Position numbers and translations under genes: made by a program
From: JBDNBY01 sp039767595
GTDB lineage: Bacteria > Pseudomonadota > Alphaproteobacteria > Rhodobacterales > Rhodobacteraceae
Direction: 5' to 3'
Assembly (NCBI GenBank): GCA_039767595.1
Contig: JBDNBY010000127.1
Coordinates: forward strand, 1 to 18,815
DNA length: 18,815 nucleotides
In this document: in pieces, positions 14,348 through 18,815 of the stretch
How positions within the stretch are numbered: position 1 is the stretch's first letter
Layout of the letters: every line of letters starts with the position of its first letter
Notes under the pieces: model-generated
What the model saw: the letters and a program-made list of their open reading frames with translations, nothing else
The model's database searches: none
Told to the model about the DNA's origin: nothing

Positions 14348-14833
14348 ATGACAAAATCCCCAAAAATCGCCTTCCTCAAGGCGCGCTGGCATGCAGACAT
14401 CGTTGATCAATCCCTCGTCGGCTTTCGGGAGCGGCTGGACGAATGCGGCACTTGTCCTGCTGTTTTGGCCGCCACAGTCTTAGAATTTAACGTGCCCGGC
14501 GCATTTGAAATGCCGCTTCTGGCGCAAAAGCTCGCTCAAACTGGTGAGTATGATGTGATCGTTGCGGCGGCATTGGTCGTGGATGGCGGCATTTACCGGC
14601 ATGACTTCGTGGCACAAAGCGTGGTGACGGGTCTCATGGATGTCGGATTGAAAACTGGGGTGCCGATCTTGTCGGTTTCGTTGACGCCCCACCATTTCCA
14701 ACCCTCGGACGAGCATATCACCTTTTTCAAAGAGCATTTCGTCAAAAAAGGACGCGAGGCCGCCGATGCGGCGATTGATGTGCTTCGGCTCTATGGTCAA
14801 ATGGACGCGCCACTGACCCACGCTGCGGCGTAA
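14348..14833 (+). CDS. ribH: 6,7-dimethyl-8-ribityllumazine synthase, type II (RibH2-like)
   Basis: A 161-residue enzyme for the penultimate riboflavin step: it condenses 5-amino-6-ribitylamino-uracil with 3,4-dihydroxy-2-butanone 4-phosphate. Motifs are KARWHADIVDQSL (11-23), FNVPGAFEMPLLA (47-59), VVDGGIYRHDFVAQSVV (77-93, with active-site His85) and LTPHHFQPSDEH (132-143). The RWHADIVD and GGIYRHDFV forms, in place of the RFN and GAVIRGETPHF of type I enzymes, place it with the type II group known from Brucella and Mesorhizobium. AAAGGA sits 9 nt before the ATG, and the FMN riboswitch precedes it. No other rib gene lies in the window, so this is probably a stand-alone, riboswitch-governed second copy. 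Confidence in the enzyme is high; copy number in the genome is not visible. Confidence 0.92.
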   Translation: MTKSPKIAFLKARWHADIVDQSLVGFRERLDECGTCPAVLAATVLEFNVPGAFEMPLLAQKLAQTGEYDVIVAAALVVDGGIYRHDFVAQSVVTGLMDVGLKTGVPILSVSLTPHHFQPSDEHITFFKEHFVKKGREAADAAIDVLRLYGQMDAPLTHAAA

Positions 14834-14957
14834 AACATCCACTTGGGCGGCGGCGTGTAGAGCCCTATTTATGCGCCCCAAATCTCGCGGCAACGTGATG
14901 CTCAAAACCGAGGGTCGTGCAACCGTCTGTACCACGTATCCTCCCCTGCTGTCAGCC

Positions 14958-14986
14958 TTGTCGGGAGCATCTTTCACTGCTACGCT
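14958..14986 (+). promoter_or_regulatory. Candidate promoter of the SDR gene
   Basis: TTGTCG (14958-14963), a 17-bp spacer and TACGCT (14981-14986) lie 45 bp before the SDR start. The match is partial (4/6 and 3/6). The 198-bp gap between ribH and the SDR gene otherwise shows nothing I can name. Confidence 0.3.
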
Positions 14987-15031
14987 TTGCCCACATGCTG
15001 CGGGCGAAGCGGCCAACAACAGGAGTGCGAC

Positions 15032-15916
15032 ATGCGCGTTTTATTCACAGGTGGCAGCGGCAAGGCGGGCAAATGGGCGATCCAGCATTTGTTGGACCAA
15101 GGCCACCACGTCGTCAACTTGGACAAAGTGCCATCGGGCTTGGACTGTCCAGAACTCATCGTCGATCTATGCGATGCCGGCCAAGTGATTGGCGCCATGT
15201 CCCAATTCGTTGATGGCGCTGAGTTGGATACAGGCCAAGGCGTGCCCGTCTATGATGCAGTTGTCCATTTCGCCGCGATCCCCCGCGTGATGATTGGCAC
15301 GGATGCGGAATGCTTTCGGCAAAATACGATAACCACATATAATGTGATTGAAGCGGCGGTGAAACTGGGCGTGCGCAAAATCATCTTTGCCAGCTCTGAG
15401 ACCACCTATGCGATCTGTTTTGCAGATGGCGAAGTGAAGCCAGATTTTGTGCCGGTCGATGAAACCCATCCGACCATTCCCCATGATAGTTATGCGATGT
15501 CCAAAGTGTGCAATGAAATGACTGCCCGCTCTTTTCAGGCGCGCACCGGCGCCGATATATACGGCCTACGGATCAATAACGTGATCGAGCCGCATGAGTA
15601 TGCGCAGACCTTCCCCGCCTTTATGGCCGATCCCGCTTTGCGACGCCGCAATATCTTTGCGTATATCGATGCGCGGGATCTGGGGCATATGGTGGATTGC
15701 TGTTTGAAAACGGATGGTTTGGGCTATGAGGTGTTCAACGTATCCAATGACGATATGTCGGTCGACCTCACCTGCGACCAAGTGATCGAGCAGTTCTACC
15801 AAGGTGTTGAGCGGCGCGGCGCTATGGAGGCGAATGAAACGTTCTTCTCGAACAAAAAAGCCAAGACCATGGTTGGATTTCAACCCAAACATTCGTGGCG
15901 AGATGTTCTCTCGTGA
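15032..15916 (+). CDS. NAD-dependent epimerase/dehydratase (extended SDR family)
   Basis: A 294-residue Rossmann-fold oxidoreductase. The N-terminal nucleotide loop is FTGGSGKAGKW (5-15). Asp31 at the end of strand 2 (VVNLDK) suits NAD over NADP. VVHFAAIPRV (77-86), then FASSETTYA (119-127), and the catalytic YAMSK (Tyr154, Lys158) follow. YIDARDLGHMVDCCL is the usual substrate-side block. I chose ATG 15032 because AGGAG stands 7 nt before it and the protein then opens directly with the Rossmann strand; a longer frame from 14987 adds 15 unrelated residues. Such proteins act as nucleotide-sugar epimerases, uronate or sugar dehydrogenases, and I cannot choose between these. It stands alone, convergent with the frc operon. 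No partner genes show its pathway, although it is flanked by sugar import operons. Confidence 0.82.
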   Translation: MRVLFTGGSGKAGKWAIQHLLDQGHHVVNLDKVPSGLDCPELIVDLCDAGQVIGAMSQFVDGAELDTGQGVPVYDAVVHFAAIPRVMIGTDAECFRQNTITTYNVIEAAVKLGVRKIIFASSETTYAICFADGEVKPDFVPVDETHPTIPHDSYAMSKVCNEMTARSFQARTGADIYGLRINNVIEPHEYAQTFPAFMADPALRRRNIFAYIDARDLGHMVDCCLKTDGLGYEVFNVSNDDMSVDLTCDQVIEQFYQGVERRGAMEANETFFSNKKAKTMVGFQPKHSWRDVLS

Positions 15917-15944
15917 AATAACCCGCTCACCAACGCGTAAAGTG

Positions 15945-15975
15945 CCGTTGAACACCATCGAATGATGTTCAACGG
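15945..15975. terminator. Hairpin between convergent SDR and frcA genes
   Basis: A perfect 10-bp inverted repeat, CCGTTGAACA (15945-15954) and TGTTCAACGG (15966-15975), with an 11-nt loop, lies between the stops of two convergent genes (gap 15917-15983). There is no U run on either side, so it is a possible two-way transcription end but not a textbook intrinsic terminator. Confidence 0.45.
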
Positions 15976-15983
15976 TCCATAGA

Positions 15984-16754
15984 TTACGCGGCGCTCTGCT
16001 CTACAGATTTCGCACCGGTCATATACGCAACAGCGTCTGACATCTCGTGCTGCTTGGGGTCGATGACCGTCAGCCGTTTTCCCAATCTATGCACATGGAT
16101 CCGGTCGCAGACTTCAAACACATGAGGCATGTTGTGGCTGATCAAAATGATCGGAATGCCGCGCGCTCTGACATCTTGGATCAGATCAAGAACACGGCGG
16201 CTTTCCTTGACGCCCAGCGCCGCGGTCGGCTCATCCAAGATAATCACTTTGGATCCAAAGGCCGCGGCACGCGCCACAGCGACCCCTTGGCGTTGCCCGC
16301 CAGATAGAGTTTCGACCGCTTGATTGATGTTTTGAATGGTCATCAACCCCAGCTCAGAGAGTTTCTCGCGGGCGAATTCCTCCATTTTACGCTTATCCAG
16401 TTGGCCAAAGACTTTGCCCATGATCCCGGGTTTGCGCAGCTCGCGGCCCATAAACATATTGTCGGCAATCGAAAGCGCGGGGCTCATGGCCAGCGTTTGG
16501 TACACCGTTTCGATACCTTGACCGCGCGCTTCAATCGGAGAGCTGAACGACACTTTTTTACCGTCTAAAAAGACCTCTCCTTGATCGGGGATCACCGCGC
16601 CACACAGCGCTTTGATCAAAGTAGATTTCCCTGCACCATTGTCGCCAATCACGCCAAGAATTTCACCAGGCATCAATTCGAAATCGCAATGATCCAGAGC
16701 TGTCACGCGGCCATAGCGTTTGACCAAATTATGCGCTTTGAGAATGGGTTCCAT
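15984..16754 (-). CDS. frcA: ABC transporter ATP-binding protein, FrcA-type (fructose/mannose/ribose)
   Basis: A 256-residue single-domain ATPase. Walker A GDNGAGKST is at 37-45, the signature ETLSGGQRQGVAVARAAAFG is at 148-167, Walker B VIILDEPTAALGVKESRRVL is at 170-189, and His207 is in LISHNMPHVFEV. CUT2 (ribose-type) importers usually have a fused double ATPase of about 500 residues; this one is the half-size form, as in FrcA of Sinorhizobium, which it follows closely from memory (ARGQGIETVYQTLAMSPALSIADNMF, then GLMTIQNINQAVETLSGG). Two copies or a homodimer would be needed for one transporter. Its ATG overlaps the frcC stop as TAATG. It is last in the operon, and no fructokinase gene follows. 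Confidence 0.88.
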   Translation of the reverse strand: MEPILKAHNLVKRYGRVTALDHCDFELMPGEILGVIGDNGAGKSTLIKALCGAVIPDQGEVFLDGKKVSFSSPIEARGQGIETVYQTLAMSPALSIADNMFMGRELRKPGIMGKVFGQLDKRKMEEFAREKLSELGLMTIQNINQAVETLSGGQRQGVAVARAAAFGSKVIILDEPTAALGVKESRRVLDLIQDVRARGIPIILISHNMPHVFEVCDRIHVHRLGKRLTVIDPKQHEMSDAVAYMTGAKSVEQSAA

Positions 16755-17824
16755 TATGCAGCCACCTTTCTAATCCATTGATCCACAGCAACAGCCGCAA
16801 TAATCAGCAAGCCAATCAATAGGAACGTCCATTGCGCATCGGCCCCCAAGAGGCGTAACCCCAACGTGAACACACCGACGATCAGCGCACCAAAGAGCGC
16901 CCCTAAAATCGAGCCGCGCCCTCCAAACAAAGAGATGCCCCCAATCACCACCGCCGTGATGCTTTCAATATTTGCCAGCTGACCAACTGTTGGAGAAATC
17001 GAGCCGATCCGCCCGATCATCGCCCAACCGGCAAAGGCACAAATGAGGCCCGAAATCAGGTAGACAGACATCAAAGTCCGCTTGACGTTAACGCCCGCCA
17101 ACTCGGCCGCATCAGGATCATCCCCAACCGCGTAAACATGCCGGCCCCACGCAGTTTGCCGCAGCGCATAGGCCAATACAGCCATCAAAACGAGCATGAA
17201 AATCACACCCAGCGTCAAAGTAGCCCCGCCCATTTTGAACTTAGTGCCAAAAATTTGCAAAAGCGGCGCTGATTTTTCGATGTCGGTACTTCTGATCGTT
17301 TCATTGGCAGAATATAGGAAATTGGCCGCAAGAACGATCTGCCATGTCCCCAAGGTCACAATAAACGGTGGGAGCTTCATATACGCCACGAGCCAGCCGT
17401 TGATCGCACCGCAGGCCATCCCAACGCCCAGACCGCAAACAACGGCGACTTCGACAGGCAGGCCGTAGCGGAACGTAAATTGCCCCATCACCACAGAGGA
17501 CAGCACCATAATCGCGCCGACGCTCAAATCGATCCCTGCGGTCAAAATAACCAGGCTTTGCGCCGCCGCCACAATGCCAACAATTTGAACTTGTTGCAAA
17601 ATAAGGGTCATCGCAAAGGGAGAGAAAAACCGTTGGCCAATGAGAAGGCCAAACAAGATAATGGACGCAACAAGAACGATCAGAGGAACAATCGCAGGAT
17701 TGACATGAAGGGCATGCTGAATGCGTCCGCCGATGCCTTTTTGCGTGTTCTCAAACTCTGCGACCGTCTCATCCGAAGCTGAGAGAGCCGTTTCAAAGTC
17801 TTTTTCTGTACTGCTTTGTGACAT
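16754..17824 (-). CDS. frcC: ABC transporter permease, FrcC-type (fructose/mannose/ribose)
   Basis: A 356-residue inner-membrane permease of the CUT2/ribose (RbsC-like) family, with about ten helices. The family stretch AQSLVILTAGIDLSVGAIMVLSSVV, the KLPPFIVTLGTWQIV loop, YAVGDDPDAAELAGVNVKRTLMSVY, and ITAVVIGGISLFGGRGSILGALFGALIVGVF are all present. The protein follows FrcC of Sinorhizobium from end to end, including the charged N-terminal tail before helix 1. I set the start at ATG 17824 (MSQSSTEKDFE) because AGGAGG stands 4 nt upstream; a frame opening at 17860 adds 12 residues that would swallow this ribosome site. It is separated from frcB by a strong terminator-like hairpin and overlaps frcA by one base. 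Confidence 0.88.
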   Translation of the reverse strand: MSQSSTEKDFETALSASDETVAEFENTQKGIGGRIQHALHVNPAIVPLIVLVASIILFGLLIGQRFFSPFAMTLILQQVQIVGIVAAAQSLVILTAGIDLSVGAIMVLSSVVMGQFTFRYGLPVEVAVVCGLGVGMACGAINGWLVAYMKLPPFIVTLGTWQIVLAANFLYSANETIRSTDIEKSAPLLQIFGTKFKMGGATLTLGVIFMLVLMAVLAYALRQTAWGRHVYAVGDDPDAAELAGVNVKRTLMSVYLISGLICAFAGWAMIGRIGSISPTVGQLANIESITAVVIGGISLFGGRGSILGALFGALIVGVFTLGLRLLGADAQWTFLLIGLLIIAAVAVDQWIRKVAA

Positions 17825-17917
17825 ACGTCCTCCTGTTGGCGCGTCGATGTGCCTGTGCATTTATAAATCTTAGCACGTATTCTATGGGGTCTTGTGATGC
17901 TGTCAAACGCATCAGAC

Positions 17918-17953
17918 AAAATAAAAGGGGAAGGCACATGAAGTGCCTTCCCC
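17918..17953 (-). terminator. Strong intrinsic terminator-like hairpin between frcB and frcC
   Basis: A perfect 11-bp stem, GGGGAAGGCAC (17927-17937) and GTGCCTTCCCC (17943-17953), has a 5-nt loop and is followed on the transcribed strand by TTTTATTTT (17918-17926). This is a textbook Rho-independent terminator, 16 bp after the frcB stop. Because frcC and frcA have no obvious strong promoter of their own, it probably acts as a partial terminator giving more receptor than membrane complex. Confidence 0.88.
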
Positions 17954-17969
17954 CGCGCAATGGGTTAAC

Positions 17970-18815
17970 TTAGCCCCAGCATAGCTCGAGACCTTCGGCA
18001 GACGAGATCGACGGCACGCCATCAACCGGTGCGTCCGTGACCAAGGCAACACCTGTGTCAAAGAAGTCTTTGCCAGGTGTGTTCTGTGGCTTTTCGCCAC
18101 CATCGGCCCATGCCTTGACCGCTTCAACGCCCAAGGCTGCCATCAACAATGGGTACTGCTGAGATGTTGCACCCAGCTCACCATCGGCAACCGCTTGAAT
18201 ACCTGGGCAACCACCATCGACGGAAACGACGATCACATCATCCGTTTTGCCAAAATCCTTGAGCGTTTCATAAGCGCCCGCCGCCGCTGGTTCGTTGATT
18301 GTATAAAGAACGTTCGTGTCACCATCCATCGTCAGGAGGTTTTCCATCGACTTGCGACCGCCTTCTTCATTGGCGTTGGTCACTTCGTTATTGACGATGC
18401 GCGCATCCGTTTCATCACCCCATTTTGCCGGATCGGCAAGATCAATGCCGAAGCCTTGGAGGAAGCCTTGGTTACGTAGAACGCCAACAGTTGGTTGTGA
18501 CACGTTGATATTCATCATGCCGATTTTCGCAGTGGACGTATCACCAATGGTACCAGCGGCCCACTGACCAATTAATTCGCCCGCAAGGAAGTTATCCGTT
18601 GCGAATGTGGCGTCTGCCGCATCAATCGGCGACAAAGGCGTGTCGAGCGCGATGACCAAAAGGCCAGCGTCGCGCGCTTGCTTAACAGCTGGCACAATCG
18701 AAGATGTGTCCGACGCCGTCAGCAAAATACCCTTCGCACCATCCAAGATGCATGTTTCGATGGCTTGAACCTGTGTCTCGTGGTCACCGTCGATTTTGCC
18801 GGCGACTGATTTTAG
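17970..18815 (-). CDS. frcB: ABC transporter substrate-binding protein, FrcB-type (partial, N-terminus outside window)
   Basis: The 281 C-terminal residues of a periplasmic sugar receptor of the ribose-binding (CUT2) class; the signal peptide and first strands lie beyond the window end. The visible part reads in frame to the last base: KSVAGKIDGDHETQVQAIET, then CILDGAKGILLTASDTSSIV, then PAVKQARDAGLLVIALDTPL and DAADATFATDNFLAGELIGQ. This is the family block with the sugar-contacting aspartates. It ends LELCWG, as FrcB of Sinorhizobium does from memory. A frame beginning at 18746 is only an internal TTG. The ligand is expected to be fructose, mannose or ribose, by analogy with FrcBCA. Confidence 0.85.
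   Translation of the reverse strand, partial: LKSVAGKIDGDHETQVQAIETCILDGAKGILLTASDTSSIVPAVKQARDAGLLVIALDTPLSPIDAADATFATDNFLAGELIGQWAAGTIGDTSTAKIGMMNINVSQPTVGVLRNQGFLQGFGIDLADPAKWGDETDARIVNNEVTNANEEGGRKSMENLLTMDGDTNVLYTINEPAAAGAYETLKDFGKTDDVIVVSVDGGCPGIQAVADGELGATSQQYPLLMAALGVEAVKAWADGGEKPQNTPGKDFFDTGVALVTDAPVDGVPSISSAEGLELCWG

Noticed and set aside
14987..15031. Earlier start for the SDR protein
   Set aside because: Adds 15 residues before the Rossmann strand and swallows the AGGAG site that serves ATG 15032.
1..18815. tRNA, rRNA, CRISPR arrays, defence genes, transposases
   Set aside because: None seen on either strand; no regularly spaced repeats and no transposase-like or nuclease-like proteins.

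Overview
The window reads as marine Rhodobacteraceae (roseobacter-group alphaproteobacterium) chromosome. This rests on remembered family resemblance, namely TRAP and ABC uptake operons with rhizobial-type relatives (MatB, FrcA/FrcC, type II lumazine synthase) and moderate GC. It holds 17 protein-coding loci: 15 complete or partial genes on ordinary operon lines, one frameshifted gene, and partial genes at both ends. There is one clear riboswitch and no tRNA, rRNA, IS element or CRISPR array. Names given below come from motif reading, not from a database search.

Region 1 (1-5505) is a dicarboxylate locus, best read as malonate uptake and activation. A FadR-type GntR regulator (4843-5505, +) faces away from a minus-strand operon: TRAP solute receptor dctP (broken by a -1 frameshift in a G run), dctQ, dctM, malonyl-CoA synthetase matB, and the start of an aldo/keto reductase. 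The divergent gap carries a 16-bp perfect palindrome beside a good dctP promoter and a second inverted repeat over the likely gntR promoter. No malonyl-CoA decarboxylase (matA) lies in the window.

Region 2 (5551-14093) is the most interesting part: a seven-gene minus-strand operon with a divergent LacI regulator. In transcription order it encodes a CUT1-type ABC importer (receptor, two permeases, ATPase), a cytoplasmic GH63 hydrolase of the mannosylglycerate/glucosylglycerate type, a D-lyxose/D-mannose isomerase, and a glycerate 2-kinase. Together these make a complete route for a glycosylglycerate osmolyte: import, hydrolysis to hexose plus glycerate, mannose to fructose, and glycerate to 2-phosphoglycerate. 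The mannose isomerase favours mannosylglycerate (digeneaside of red algae) over glucosylglycerate. A near-perfect LacI operator sits between the -35 and -10 of the operon promoter.

Region 3 (14094-15916) has an FMN riboswitch controlling a stand-alone type II lumazine synthase (ribH), then a lone NAD-dependent SDR-type epimerase/dehydratase. Region 4 (15984-18815) is the minus-strand operon frcB-frcC-frcA for a fructose/mannose/ribose-type ABC importer, with frcB cut by the window edge.

A theme across the window is that in all three transporter operons (TRAP, CUT1, CUT2) a stable stem-loop lies directly after the solute-receptor gene and before the membrane genes. The downstream membrane or coupled genes often overlap by TAATG or ATGA. 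This fits strong expression of the receptor and reduced, coupled expression of the rest.
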